Counted from the stretch's first letter, positions 30,651 through 38,836 are shown. The stretch: 54,293 bases of DNA from Pseudogemmobacter bohemicus (GCF_003290025.1 NZ_QNHG01000003.1:1-54293); one strand, 5' to 3'. A program made the numbers and translations. Notes: generated from the letters alone by a model not told the origin.

Positions 30651-31784
30651 TCAGCCCCCGAGTGCAGTAGCGGGATCGACTTTCAGTGCCGCGCGAACGC
30701 CAAGTCCCGATGCGACAAGGCAGACCACCAGAATGATGCCGGTCAGCACGAGTGCGTTGAAGGGCTCCAGCACAACGCGGCGGGGGAAGTTGTCCTTGAC
30801 CAGAAGGATCAGGGCGAGACCGATACCTAGGCCAGAGATGCCAAGGATCATCGCCTGTTGCACGATCAGCGCCACGATGGTGCGGTCCGGCGCGCCGATC
30901 AGTTTCAACGTGGCGATCTGCTTCAGCTTCTCCATCGTCATCGTGTAGATGATCAACGCTATGACCACGGCGCTGACCGACAACAGGATGCCCAGGAACA
31001 GTCCGATCTGTCGCCGTGCCCGATCCACGACCGATGCGAGCAGGAGGTCTTCCTGTTCGGCCTGGCTGAGGGCGGCGAGGTGTTTCCATTGTCGCACCGT
31101 GGCCGTGAGAAGCGCCACATCCGCCCCCGGTTCAAGCCGGGCAATCACGGCGGCCACGGTTGCGGGACGGATACCCTGATCCCCGCGGGCGACCTGCACG
31201 CGAGCGGCCGCGGGGTCAAGCGCGGTCTGCAGGGACAGCGCGTCGGCCAAGGTCACGTAGACGGCCGGATCGCCACCTGAATTCATCGCGTCTTCCACCA
31301 ACCCCACCACACTGAACCGGTCACGGCCAAGACGGATGGTGTCACCCAGCACGAGCCCGGTCTTGCGGTCGGCCAGCAGTTCGAAATGGCTCGTGCCCAA
31401 GCTGCGCCCCTCGGCGATGCGTTGCGGCCCGCCGGGGCGTCCGGGTTCAAAGCCGATAACGTAAAGGCGCAGCGTCTTGCCCGCATGCGCGGCCTCGATC
31501 GTCTGGTAGGTGATGGCACCAGCCTCGGCCACCCCGGGCATGCGGGCCACGGCGTCGCGGGTGTCTGCCGGGATGGCCGAGGCTTCGGCAAATGGGCCCT
31601 GCGTTCCCGCCTCTACCACCCAGATATCGGCGGCGGGGGCTTTCACCACCGCCAGGGCATCGGCGACAAGGCCGTTGTAGATGCCGATCATCGCCAGCAC
31701 GACGGTCATCAGAAGGCCAAGCCCGAAACAGGTCAGCACAAAACGGAAAAGGCCGTGGCGAATGTCCTTGATGGCCAGGTTCAT
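30651..31784 (-). CDS. FtsX/MacB-like ABC permease (DevC type)
   Basis: The 377-residue protein has an N-terminal transmembrane helix (FVLTCFGLGLLMTVVLAMIG), a periplasmic domain of about 210 residues, then three transmembrane segments with the family motif IYTMTMEKLKQIATLKLIGA. The four-helix layout is that of FtsX-like permeases in MacB and DevC. It overlaps the adaptor gene by 4 bp and is followed by its ATPase. Confidence 0.87.
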   Translation of the reverse strand: MNLAIKDIRHGLFRFVLTCFGLGLLMTVVLAMIGIYNGLVADALAVVKAPAADIWVVEAGTQGPFAEASAIPADTRDAVARMPGVAEAGAITYQTIEAAHAGKTLRLYVIGFEPGRPGGPQRIAEGRSLGTSHFELLADRKTGLVLGDTIRLGRDRFSVVGLVEDAMNSGGDPAVYVTLADALSLQTALDPAAARVQVARGDQGIRPATVAAVIARLEPGADVALLTATVRQWKHLAALSQAEQEDLLLASVVDRARRQIGLFLGILLSVSAVVIALIIYTMTMEKLKQIATLKLIGAPDRTIVALIVQQAMILGISGLGIGLALILLVKDNFPRRVVLEPFNALVLTGIILVVCLVASGLGVRAALKVDPATALGG

Positions 31785-32926
31785 GGCGCGGCCTCGATGC
31801 GTGCCAACCGCCCCTCGTCCGCGCCCTGTGGCGGAGCAGCGACGATCTGCGCGCCGTCTGGCAGACCGCCCGTCACCTCGACCCGACCGCGATCATCCCG
31901 CGCGCCAAAGGCCAGCTGAGCTCGTGCCAGCCGTCCATCCTGCACGATCCAGACAGTGCCACGATGGCCGTCAAAGCCCGAGATGGCGATCTCGGGCACC
32001 ATCAGGGCGCTGGCGCGCATGCCGGTCAGGACGCGCACCTCGGCCTGTTCGCCGAGGAACATCTGGGTCGGACAATCCGTGCAGGTGAGCCAGACGCGGC
32101 GTTCTTCGTTCACCCGGTCGCTTTCGAGGCCTATGCGGGCGATGGTGCCGTTGTATTCGCCAGCAGGCTGTGACCGCAGGCGAATAATGCCAGGCTGACC
32201 AACTGCCAACTGGCCCGCGCGTTCTTCGTCGATATAGGCCTGAATCCAGATCGTAGCGGGATCGATCAGCGTAAAAATCGGGTCGCCCGCGCGGACCACG
32301 GCCCCGGCCTCGGCAAGGCGGGACACGACTAACGCGTCGAAGGGCGCGATCAGGCGGTGGTGATCAAGCAACGTCTGTTCAAGTTCCAGAGCCGCGGCAG
32401 CATCCTGCCCTTGCGCGCGGATGACTGCCAGTTCGGCCTCGGCAACAGCCAACTCGGCGCGGGCGACATCTTCATCGCGCTGTGCTTCCTCTGCCCGCTG
32501 GACAGGCGCGTTGTCCTGCCGCGTCAGTTCGACTTGACGGCGATTGGCGGCTTCGCGCTGCGCCAGAATAGCCTGCGCGCGGACTACAGCCGCCTCGGCC
32601 TTGGCCTGATTGGCGGCATTGGCCTCAATGGCAGCGCTCGCTCTTGCGAGGCGGGCCTCTTGCTCGGCCTGATGCAGTGCGGCTAGGTCCTGGCCCTGTG
32701 ACACGCGGTCCCCGGCATCGGCTGACAGCGACAGAAGCGCCCCACCAACCTCGAACCCCACGCCTGCGAGCACTCGCGCCTCGACTGTGCCAAGACCGTA
32801 GATGCGCAGGGCCACGTCGGTTTCGGTCGGAACCACCGCCACCGTCAGCGGACGCTCGGTCAGGAATACCGCTCCGGCACCTGCCGCCACGACAACCGCC
32901 ACTGCATATAGCCAGATCTTGCGCAT
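31781..32926 (-). CDS. HlyD/MacA-type periplasmic adaptor
   Basis: The 381-residue product has an N-terminal membrane anchor (IWLYAVAVVVAAGAGAVFL), a long Ala/Glu/Arg coiled-coil hairpin (residues about 90-190), lipoyl-like halves around it (GGALLSLSADAGDRVSQGQ and LIAPFDALVVSRLAEAGAVV) and a beta-barrel region. This fits a DevB/MacA-type adaptor. It lies 3 bp after the TetR gene and overlaps the permease gene. The complex would carry a substrate across the periplasm, presumably to an outer-membrane channel encoded elsewhere. Confidence 0.88.
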   Translation of the reverse strand: MRKIWLYAVAVVVAAGAGAVFLTERPLTVAVVPTETDVALRIYGLGTVEARVLAGVGFEVGGALLSLSADAGDRVSQGQDLAALHQAEQEARLARASAAIEANAANQAKAEAAVVRAQAILAQREAANRRQVELTRQDNAPVQRAEEAQRDEDVARAELAVAEAELAVIRAQGQDAAAALELEQTLLDHHRLIAPFDALVVSRLAEAGAVVRAGDPIFTLIDPATIWIQAYIDEERAGQLAVGQPGIIRLRSQPAGEYNGTIARIGLESDRVNEERRVWLTCTDCPTQMFLGEQAEVRVLTGMRASALMVPEIAISGFDGHRGTVWIVQDGRLARAQLAFGARDDRGRVEVTGGLPDGAQIVAAPPQGADEGRLARIEAAP

Positions 32927-32929
32927 CAG

Positions 32930-33526
32930 TCAGACCCCCTTTGCCGCAAGCAGGCGCAACTGGACATCCAGCAGGCGCAACCCTTCGGCGTGCAGGGCAA
33001 AATCGCGCGCGCCGAGCGACCATCGAATAGCCACCCCCTGAACCAGTGAGGCCAGTAGCAATGCCGCATCTGCTGCCGCCACATCGCTGCGCAGGGCATG
33101 GGTCTGCTGACCTTCTGCCACCTCGCGCGTCAAATGGGCCTGAAAGGTAGCCAACCGCCCCCGGAAAGCCGCCCGGAGATCCGCATTCTCGACATTCAGT
33201 TCGCGCGAGAAGAGGAGCATGGGCATCGCGGGCGTCGCCGCGATCTGGCCCAGTTGCGCCCCGATCAGCGCCTTGACGCGTTCAACAGGAATGTCGGCCT
33301 TTGCCAGCGCCGCATCCCAGGCCGTGGTCAGCGTTTCCGCCACATGATCGGCCACCGCGTTCCACATCGCGGCCTTGGTCGGAAAGTGCCGGAATATGGC
33401 CGCTTGCGTCACGCCGACCTCGGTCGCCACCGCACCTGTCGTCACCCGGTCCGGCCCAATCCGGTCAGCAAGGCCAAGGATCGTCGCTACGATTTCAGCC
33501 TTCCGCAGATCGGATGTTTTGCGCAC
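32930..33526 (-). CDS. TetR-family transcriptional regulator of the efflux operon
   Basis: The 198-residue regulator has the TetR HTH near its N-terminus (DRVTTGAVATEVGVTQAAIF, RHFPTKAAMWNAV). The GTG at 33526 is supported by TAAGGAG located 8-14 bp upstream. It is the first gene of the unit, followed after 3 bp by the adaptor, so it probably represses itself and the exporter until a ligand binds. A perfect palindrome stands just upstream as a candidate operator. Confidence 0.87.
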   Translation of the reverse strand: MRKTSDLRKAEIVATILGLADRIGPDRVTTGAVATEVGVTQAAIFRHFPTKAAMWNAVADHVAETLTTAWDAALAKADIPVERVKALIGAQLGQIAATPAMPMLLFSRELNVENADLRAAFRGRLATFQAHLTREVAEGQQTHALRSDVAAADAALLLASLVQGVAIRWSLGARDFALHAEGLRLLDVQLRLLAAKGV

Positions 33527-33546
33527 GGCTACGCTCCTTATAAGTG

Positions 33547-33560
33547 AGTAATTGATTACT
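33547..33560 (-). promoter_or_regulatory. Palindrome, candidate TetR operator
   Basis: AGTAAT-TG-ATTACT is a perfect inverted repeat lying 21-34 bp before the TetR start codon, in an AT-rich stretch of an otherwise GC-rich region. Size and place suit a TetR operator that controls the efflux operon. Confidence 0.5.
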
Positions 33561-33580
33561 AACTTAATTGTCAGACTAAG

Positions 33581-33856
33581 TCAATCTGGCGTGACGGACG
33601 ACCGGGCTCGGACAGGAAAGCGCGACGTTGACAGGATCGTGCCCGCTTCATCCACCGTGAACCGGCAGGCGCGGCCTGCATGGCGAAAGGTCAGGCGCCA
33701 GCGCCCGGCGTCGGCGTCCACGCCAGCCTCGCAGATCGAGGTAAGGCTACTGTCCCGCATGGCCTGCCGTATCCTGTCTTCGGTCGTCTCGAAAGCGTGG
33801 GCCAGCAGGGCTGCGGATACGACAAAGTCCGCGCCATCGCGTTCCACCTCTGTCAT
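33581..33856 (-). CDS. DUF6522-like small protein next to NsrR
   Basis: The ATG at 33856 overlaps the regulator stop; the open frame above it is shadow. The 91-residue protein has VVSAALLAHAFETTEDRIRQ and ends with GRWRLTFRHAGRACRFTVDE, which I recognise only as a small family seen next to Rrf2 or denitrification regulators in Rhodobacterales. It is soluble, without cysteine clusters. Coupling to the NsrR-like gene suggests a role in the NO response; the activity is unknown. Confidence 0.6.
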   Translation of the reverse strand: MTEVERDGADFVVSAALLAHAFETTEDRIRQAMRDSSLTSICEAGVDADAGRWRLTFRHAGRACRFTVDEAGTILSTSRFPVRARSSVTPD

Positions 33857-34293
33857 TGCGGGACCACCAGAGTGCCCGCTGACTTCTCCTGCGGGGCCAG
33901 AGCGATATCGGCCAGGGTTGAGCGATCCAGATCGGCCAGGAACGCGGCTTCGGCCGATCGCAGGCGGGTTTTCAGGCGGCAGCGGGCCTCGATGGAACAG
34001 GTGCCGCCCTCTGTCCCGAAACACTCCACCAGCGGCTGGCCTTCCTCCAGAAGCCGGATGATCTGGCCCAGCCGGATCTCGGCCGCAGAGCGGGCCAGCA
34101 TGGCCCCGCCGCCACCGCCGCGCCATGTGTCGATCAGACCGGCGCGCGCCAGATGCTGGATGATCTTTGCCAAATGGTTGCGCGACAGGCCGAGATCCGC
34201 TGCCAGTTCGGCGCTGGAAAAGGCGCGGGATGGATCGCCCGCCATCCGCATCAGCATCCGCAAGCCAAAGTCGGTGAAGGAGGTGAGGCGCAT
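33853..34293 (-). CDS. nsrR: Rrf2-family NO-sensing repressor, NsrR-like
   Basis: The 146-residue protein starts MRLTSFTDFGLRMLMRMA and has a winged HTH (SSAELAADLGLSRNHLAKII). Three cysteines, C91, C99 and C105, in VECFGTEGGTCSIEARCRLK are placed like those that bind the Fe-S cluster of NsrR and IscR. NsrR releases DNA when its cluster is nitrosylated. The ATG at 34293 gives the normal family N-terminus; the frame is open for another 63 bp upstream without support. It diverges from a hemoglobin-hemerythrin-NnrS operon, which fits NsrR control. Confidence 0.8.
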   Translation of the reverse strand: MRLTSFTDFGLRMLMRMAGDPSRAFSSAELAADLGLSRNHLAKIIQHLARAGLIDTWRGGGGGAMLARSAAEIRLGQIIRLLEEGQPLVECFGTEGGTCSIEARCRLKTRLRSAEAAFLADLDRSTLADIALAPQEKSAGTLVVPQ

Positions 34294-34313
34294 GTCAGTC
34301 GCAATCCTGGAAT

Positions 34314-34331
34314 GGGTATTTACAATACCTA
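34314..34331. promoter_or_regulatory. Palindrome between nsrR-like gene and hemoglobin gene
   Basis: GGTATT-TAC-AATACC is a perfect inverted repeat at 34315-34329 in the 76-bp divergent intergenic region. It lies 21 bp before the regulator start and 40 bp before the hemoglobin start. A dyad with a short odd-numbered centre suits binding by an Rrf2 dimer, so it may be the shared operator. It differs from the FNR consensus. Confidence 0.55.
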
Positions 34332-34369
34332 TTAGCAGGTCTAAGCCAGACTGCAAGACGGAGACTCAG

Positions 34370-34825
34370 ATGGAAATGGGTGCAATCAAGACCCCGCCGC
34401 CCTCGGCCCGGCCCGAAATCACGGCAGCACTGGTGGCGGAAACCGGGCTGAACGCCGACGTGCTGCGCGATCTGGTGCATCGGTTCTACGGCCGCGTCCG
34501 TGCCGATGCGGTTCTGGGGCCGATCTTTGCCGCGCGGATCACCGATTGGGCCCCGCATCTGGACCGCATGGTGGACTTCTGGTGCTCGGTCGCGTTGATG
34601 ACCGGGCAGTATCATGGCCGCCCGGTGCCCGCACACACGCCGTTGCCGATCAACGCCGCCCACTTCGACCGCTGGCTTGCGCTGTTCCGCGCCACTGCAA
34701 CTGACACCTGCACCCCTGCGGGCGCGACCCATGTCATCGAACGCGCCGAACGCATCGCCAGATCGCTGCACATCGCCGTGGCAACCGCACAAGCCGAACC
34801 TGCGGCCCCACCACGGCTGTTCTGA
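34370..34825 (+). CDS. Group III truncated hemoglobin
   Basis: The 151-residue protein carries group III 2/2-globin motifs: LVHRFYGRVRADAVLGPIF, HLDRMVDFWCSVALMTGQYHG, then PAHTPL (H89) and HFDRWLALF (H98), the conserved histidine region that includes the haem ligand. The ATG at 34370 has GGAG about 6 bp upstream; a longer frame is shadow. Such hemoglobins are linked to NO and oxygen handling. It heads an operon with a hemerythrin-like repair protein, NnrS and NnrU, directly divergent from the NsrR-like gene. Confidence 0.82.
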   Translation: MEMGAIKTPPPSARPEITAALVAETGLNADVLRDLVHRFYGRVRADAVLGPIFAARITDWAPHLDRMVDFWCSVALMTGQYHGRPVPAHTPLPINAAHFDRWLALFRATATDTCTPAGATHVIERAERIARSLHIAVATAQAEPAAPPRLF

Positions 34826-34841
34826 TGAGAGGAGACCCAGC

Positions 34842-35330
34842 ATGACCGAAGATGTCGCCCCGACAGACGCCACCGCCCTGACCCGTCACATCGAGACCCG
34901 CTATCACGCCCGCCACCGGGAACAATTGCCGGTGCTGGCCGACATGGCCGAGCGGGTCGAAGATGTGCATTTCGGCGATGACGGTGTCCCTGAGGGCCTG
35001 TCCATCCTGTTGCGTCGGATGATCGGCGAGATGGAGGTGCATATGAAGAAGGAAGAGCTGATCCTGTTTCCGGCCATCCGTCGAGGCGGAATGCCCGGGA
35101 TCGAAAACCCGATCGCGGTGATGCGCGCCGATCATGCAGGGCATGACTGCGAGGTGGCCGAAATTCGCCGCTTGACCGGGAACCTGTCGTTGCCAGATGG
35201 GGCCTGTGGCACCTGGACCACGCTTTACCGGGGTCTGGCAGAGTTCACCGCCGACCTGACCGAGCATATGCGGCTGGAAAACGACGTGCTGTTCCCGCAG
35301 TTTGAACCCGCTGGGCGGGCCGATGCCTGA
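34842..35330 (+). CDS. Hemerythrin-like di-iron protein (RIC/DnrN-type)
   Basis: The 162-residue protein shows the hemerythrin ligand pattern: HIETRYHARHR near residue 16, HMKKEELILFP (H67, E71), RADHAGHD (H98, H101) and EHMRLENDVLFP (H142, E146). The sequence resembles the C-terminal domain of the RIC proteins (YtfE, ScdA, DnrN), which repair Fe-S clusters damaged by nitric oxide, but the N-terminal ScdA domain is absent. AGGAG is located 9 bp before the ATG at 34842. It overlaps the next gene by 8 bp. Confidence 0.8.
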   Translation: MTEDVAPTDATALTRHIETRYHARHREQLPVLADMAERVEDVHFGDDGVPEGLSILLRRMIGEMEVHMKKEELILFPAIRRGGMPGIENPIAVMRADHAGHDCEVAEIRRLTGNLSLPDGACGTWTTLYRGLAEFTADLTEHMRLENDVLFPQFEPAGRADA

Positions 35331-36009
35331 GGGACGCAGGCTCGCCTCGTCCCCCTGTCTGGCCGACGAAATCGCCCCAGATGGGTTCGACCCGCTGGCG
35401 GTGGACCCCGAACAGGCCCGGGATGTTGCGCGCTGGCGCCATGCGGAACGCACCCGCCTGCGTGCGTCACGGGACGCGCTGAGCGTAGCAGACCGGCAAG
35501 CGGCAGGTGTCGCTCTATCCGCGCATTTGCGTCACTTTCTGGCCCAGCAGCTTTCCGGGGCGGTGGGACTGACCCTGTCTGCCTACTGGCCGATCAAGTG
35601 CGAACCCGATCTGCGCGACCTCATGGCGGATTTGCACGGCAGGGGTGTGACCCTCGCGCTGCCGGTGGTCGAGCTAAAGGCCGCCCCGATGGTCTTTCGC
35701 CGTTGGATGCCCGGCATGGCCATGGTGCGGGGCGACTGGAACATCCCCGTGCCATCGCCCGATGCCGAAACACTGACGCCCGACATCGCCCTTTCCCCGT
35801 TGGTCGGATGGGACGGGGCGGGCTTTCGGCTGGGCTATGGCGGGGGCTACTTTGACAGGACACTTGCTGCGCTGTCGCCGCGCCCGTTCACCATAGGCAT
35901 TGGCCTGCAATCCGCGCGCCTTGCCACGATCTTTCCCCAACCCCACGACATCGCGATGGACGTCATCCTGACCGAGGCCGGGGTTCAGTTCCACCGCGAG
36001 GGGCCATGA
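35323..36009 (+). CDS. 5-formyltetrahydrofolate cyclo-ligase family protein
   Basis: The ATG at 35323 gives 228 residues. The core has ARWRHAERTRLRASRDALS, LSAYWPIKCEPDLRDLM and the ATP/substrate-site signature RLGYGGGYFDRTLAAL, which is characteristic of the cyclo-ligase family (YgfA, MTHFS). The enzyme converts 5-formyl-THF to methenyl-THF using ATP. An N-terminal stretch of about 40 residues is additional compared with typical members. It overlaps the hemerythrin gene by 8 bp and nnrS by 4 bp, so it is expressed with the NO-response genes. Why is unclear. Confidence 0.78.
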   Translation: MPEGRRLASSPCLADEIAPDGFDPLAVDPEQARDVARWRHAERTRLRASRDALSVADRQAAGVALSAHLRHFLAQQLSGAVGLTLSAYWPIKCEPDLRDLMADLHGRGVTLALPVVELKAAPMVFRRWMPGMAMVRGDWNIPVPSPDAETLTPDIALSPLVGWDGAGFRLGYGGGYFDRTLAALSPRPFTIGIGLQSARLATIFPQPHDIAMDVILTEAGVQFHREGP

Positions 36010-37211
36010 CCACATCCACCGAACAGATGCGCGCCTGGACAGGGCCCGCGATCCTGACCTATGGCTTTCGGCCCTTTTTCTTTGGGGCTGGGGTCTGGGC
36101 CGCCTTGGCAATGGTGCTTTGGGTGCCGATGCTGTCGGGCGATCTGACCTTGCCCACCGCCTTTGACCCTGTGTCATGGCATGCGCATGAATTCCTGTTC
36201 GGCTATCTGGGGGCCGTCATCGCGGGATTCCTGCTGACCGCCGTGCCGAACTGGACCGGACGGCTGCCGATTGTCGGTTGGCCACTGGGCGGGCTGTTTG
36301 CTCTGTGGCTGATCGGTCGGGCGGCGGTGGCGGTGTCGCTGTATCTGCCGCCGCTTGGCGTGGCCCTGGCTGACCTAGCCTTGCCCCTAGCGCTTGCCGC
36401 CGTGATCGGCCGGGAAATCGTGGCGGGTAAGAACTGGCGCAACCTGATCGTGCTGGCGATGCTGGGCGTGCTGACCCTCGGCAACGCCGTCTTTCATTGG
36501 GAGGCAGCGCGGGGCGACTATGCGGCGGGGGGCTACGGCCTGCGCATCGGCCTTGGAGCCGTGATCATGATGATCGCAGTGATCGGGGGGCGGATCGTGC
36601 CGTCCTTCACCCGCAACTGGCTGGCAAAGCGCGCCCCCGGGCGTCTGCCGGTGCCGCCGATGCAACGGTTCGATAAGGTGGCGCTCATGGTTCTCTTGCT
36701 GGGACTGCTGGCTTGGATTGCCTTGCCAGACCATCCCGTGACGGCAATCCTGTTGCTTCTGGCGGGCGGGCTGCACCTTGTCCGGCTGGCCCGTTGGGCG
36801 GGCGATCGGACCCTTGCCGAGCCCTTGGTCGCCGTCCTGCATCTGGGCTATGTCTTCCTTCCGCTGGGGGCCGTGGCGATTGCAGCCGAAATCCTGATGC
36901 CCGGGCCTCTTGGGATGGCATCCGCACAGCATCTGTGGATGAGTGGGGCGGCATGTCTGATGACGCTGGCGGTGATGACGCGGGCCACGCTGGGCCATAC
37001 CGGGCAGGCGTTGACCGCCGGGCCGGGGACGGTGGGCATCTATGCCGCTCTTGTCGGGGCAGTGCTGGCCAGGCTGGCGGCGGGCATCTGGCCGGATCAG
37101 GCGCATCTGCTGCACATGGTTGCAGGGGCGGGGTGGATCTTTGCCTTCGGCAGCTTTGCCCTGATCTATGGCCCCCTGTTGCTGCGCCTTCCTGCAACCA
37201 AGCGGATATAG
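36006..37211 (+). CDS. nnrS: NnrS family haem-copper membrane protein
   Basis: The 401-residue protein has about 12 hydrophobic segments and NnrS motifs: ILTYGFRPFFFGAGVWAALA, WHAHEFLFGYLGAVIAGFLL, AVPNWTGR, and a late HMVAGAGWIFAFG. Multiple conserved histidines (WHAHE, FHWE, GHTGQ, LHM) would hold haem and copper. NnrS helps cells withstand NO stress and is produced under denitrifying conditions. It is linked by ATGA overlap to the gene before and is followed after 5 bp by nnrU. Confidence 0.88.
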   Translation: MTTSTEQMRAWTGPAILTYGFRPFFFGAGVWAALAMVLWVPMLSGDLTLPTAFDPVSWHAHEFLFGYLGAVIAGFLLTAVPNWTGRLPIVGWPLGGLFALWLIGRAAVAVSLYLPPLGVALADLALPLALAAVIGREIVAGKNWRNLIVLAMLGVLTLGNAVFHWEAARGDYAAGGYGLRIGLGAVIMMIAVIGGRIVPSFTRNWLAKRAPGRLPVPPMQRFDKVALMVLLLGLLAWIALPDHPVTAILLLLAGGLHLVRLARWAGDRTLAEPLVAVLHLGYVFLPLGAVAIAAEILMPGPLGMASAQHLWMSGAACLMTLAVMTRATLGHTGQALTAGPGTVGIYAALVGAVLARLAAGIWPDQAHLLHMVAGAGWIFAFGSFALIYGPLLLRLPATKRI

Positions 37212-37216
37212 GGATC

Positions 37217-37882
37217 GTGGGCTGGCTGGAATTTGCCGCTGCCTATGCCGCGTTCTTCATAACACATTCTGTGCCGGTGCGGGCCCCCTTGCGACCGCTG
37301 TTGCAGACAGCGCTTGGACGGCGCGGCTTTACGCTGGGCTATTCTGCGCTGTCTCTGGTCGCCCTGGCTTGGCTGATAATCGCAGCGGGCCGGGCGCCTT
37401 TTGTGCCGCTATGGGACTGGGCGCCGTGGCAGGTGCATGTGCCACTAATTGCCATGCTGCCGGTCTGCCTGATCCTTGCCTTGGCCATCGCGCGACCCAA
37501 CCCGTTTTCCTTTGGCGGCGCGCGAAACGATCTGTTCGACCCCGCCCGTCCTGGCATCGTCCGTTTGCACCGCCACCCCCTGCTTCTGGCCCTCGTGCTC
37601 TGGGCAACCGCCCATGCCGTTCCGAATGGTGATCTGGCGCACCTTATCCTGTTCGGCACCTTTGCCGTCTTTGCCACCCTCGGCACGCGCCTCGTCGACC
37701 GCAGGCGGCAGCGCGAGATGGGAGACACGTGGCAAAAGCTGGGCCGCGAAGTCGCCAGCACACCACTTTGGCCGACATCCCTGACCGGCGACGATGCATT
37801 GCGACTGGTTGCGGGCCTTGTCCTTTATGCCGCGCTGATCTGGCTGCATCCGGCTGTGATCGGCGTCAGTCCCTTGCCCTGA
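37217..37882 (+). CDS. nnrU: NnrU family membrane protein
   Basis: This protein of about 221 residues starts from a GTG at 37217 (no ATG near) and has six hydrophobic segments. NnrU motifs include FITHSVPVRAPLRPLLQTAL, RHPLLLALVLWATAHAVPNG and HLILFGTFAVFATLGTRLVD; RHP and HxxxNG are family signatures. It is related to isoprenylcysteine methyltransferase-like membrane proteins and co-occurs with NnrS in denitrifiers. The open frame far upstream is a shadow of nnrS. It converges on narR with only 3 bp between stops. Confidence 0.85.
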   Translation: MGWLEFAAAYAAFFITHSVPVRAPLRPLLQTALGRRGFTLGYSALSLVALAWLIIAAGRAPFVPLWDWAPWQVHVPLIAMLPVCLILALAIARPNPFSFGGARNDLFDPARPGIVRLHRHPLLLALVLWATAHAVPNGDLAHLILFGTFAVFATLGTRLVDRRRQREMGDTWQKLGREVASTPLWPTSLTGDDALRLVAGLVLYAALIWLHPAVIGVSPLP

Positions 37883-37885
37883 GCG

Positions 37886-38584
37886 TCAGGTCGAAAAATC
37901 GTCAATCAGCGGGTTGGGCCTGGCAAATCGTTCGAGATCCGCCTGATCATTTATGGTGATCCGCGTGCCCTCGACTGACACACCATAAGGCAGCAACCCC
38001 TTGAACGCGCGGCTCAGGTTTTCGGGCGTCATCCCAAGTACGGAAGCCAGTCTGCGCTTTTCGAAGTCCAGATCAAACGCCGCACCGCCACCGGCGCGCT
38101 TCTGCTGCCGCAAAAGATAGTTCGCCAACCGTTCAAGCGAGGTTCGCAGCTTGAGGTCCTTTTGCGACTTGATGACCGAGCGATAGCATTGTGCAAGCTC
38201 TGTCACGATCGCACGTGCAAAGTTGCCGTCGACGTCGAATATGGAACGCACATCCTGACTGGGGATCAGGACAATTCGGCTTTTCTCCAGTGTTCGCGCC
38301 GACATCAGATAGGGGGCGTTCTTGATCGTGGCCGCAAGGATAAAGGTCGAAATCGGCCGCACAGTGGCAAGGCTGGTGTCGCGCCCGTTCCATTGCGAGA
38401 ACAGATCGACCGATCCCGACAGGACGACATGCAGGAAATCACTTGGCTCGCCCTCGCTGATCAATTCGATCTGCGGGGGGAAGTTCTGCACGTAAGCGCC
38501 CCGCATCAGCGCAAAGAAATTCTCATCGGTCATTCCTGAAAACAGGCCAAGTGCCCGAACTTCGGGGTAATGCTGTTTTGGCAT
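37886..38584 (-). CDS. narR: NarR-type Crp/Fnr regulator of nitrate reductase genes
   Basis: I place the start at the ATG at 38584 because GGGGAG lies 8-13 bp upstream, and because a start at 38641 (TTG) would put an FNR-type box inside the gene. The 232-residue protein has a cyclic-nucleotide-binding-like domain (FSGMTDENFFALMRGAYVQN, GEPSDFLHVVLSGSVDLF) and a C-terminal HTH (LASVLGMTPENLSRAFKGL) with E..SR, the FNR-type recognition helix reading TTGAT half-sites. The N-terminal Fe-S cysteines of FNR are missing, as in Paracoccus NarR, which activates narK in response to nitrate or nitrite. It diverges from narK. Confidence 0.78.
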   Translation of the reverse strand: MPKQHYPEVRALGLFSGMTDENFFALMRGAYVQNFPPQIELISEGEPSDFLHVVLSGSVDLFSQWNGRDTSLATVRPISTFILAATIKNAPYLMSARTLEKSRIVLIPSQDVRSIFDVDGNFARAIVTELAQCYRSVIKSQKDLKLRTSLERLANYLLRQQKRAGGGAAFDLDFEKRRLASVLGMTPENLSRAFKGLLPYGVSVEGTRITINDQADLERFARPNPLIDDFST

Positions 38585-38627
38585 GGCTGCACTCCCCTGT
38601 CGAACGACGCCAGCATCCATTCGGCGC

Positions 38628-38641
38628 TTGATATTTGTCAA
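38628..38641 (-). promoter_or_regulatory. FNR/NarR-type box upstream of narR
   Basis: TTGATATTTGTCAA matches the TTGAT-N4-ATCAA consensus with one mismatch. It lies 44-57 bp before the chosen narR start. Binding of FnrP, Nnr or NarR itself would give autoregulation or oxygen control. Confidence 0.6.
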
Positions 38642-38740
38642 GAGATGAATTGACCAGCGCAGAATTATACTTGACCAAGCCTGCGCGCGCAGATGACAAT
38701 TTCCGATAACTCATTTATTTCGCAGCACATTTTGTGAGAT

Positions 38741-38754
38741 GTGATCTAGATCAA
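38741..38754 (+). promoter_or_regulatory. FNR/NarR-type box upstream of narK
   Basis: GTGATCTAGATCAA matches TTGAT-N4-ATCAA with one mismatch. It is 83-96 bp before the narK start; a site centred at -41.5 would give transcription from about 38789. FnrP (low oxygen) and NarR (nitrate) are the expected activators in Paracoccus. Confidence 0.7.
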
Positions 38755-38836
38755 ACTCTTTGGGCCGCCTTGCCCGCAGGTCTGGTGCCAATCCCCGCCT
38801 CGGGGTGACCACGCCATTCCGCCGGAGGCCCCTGCC

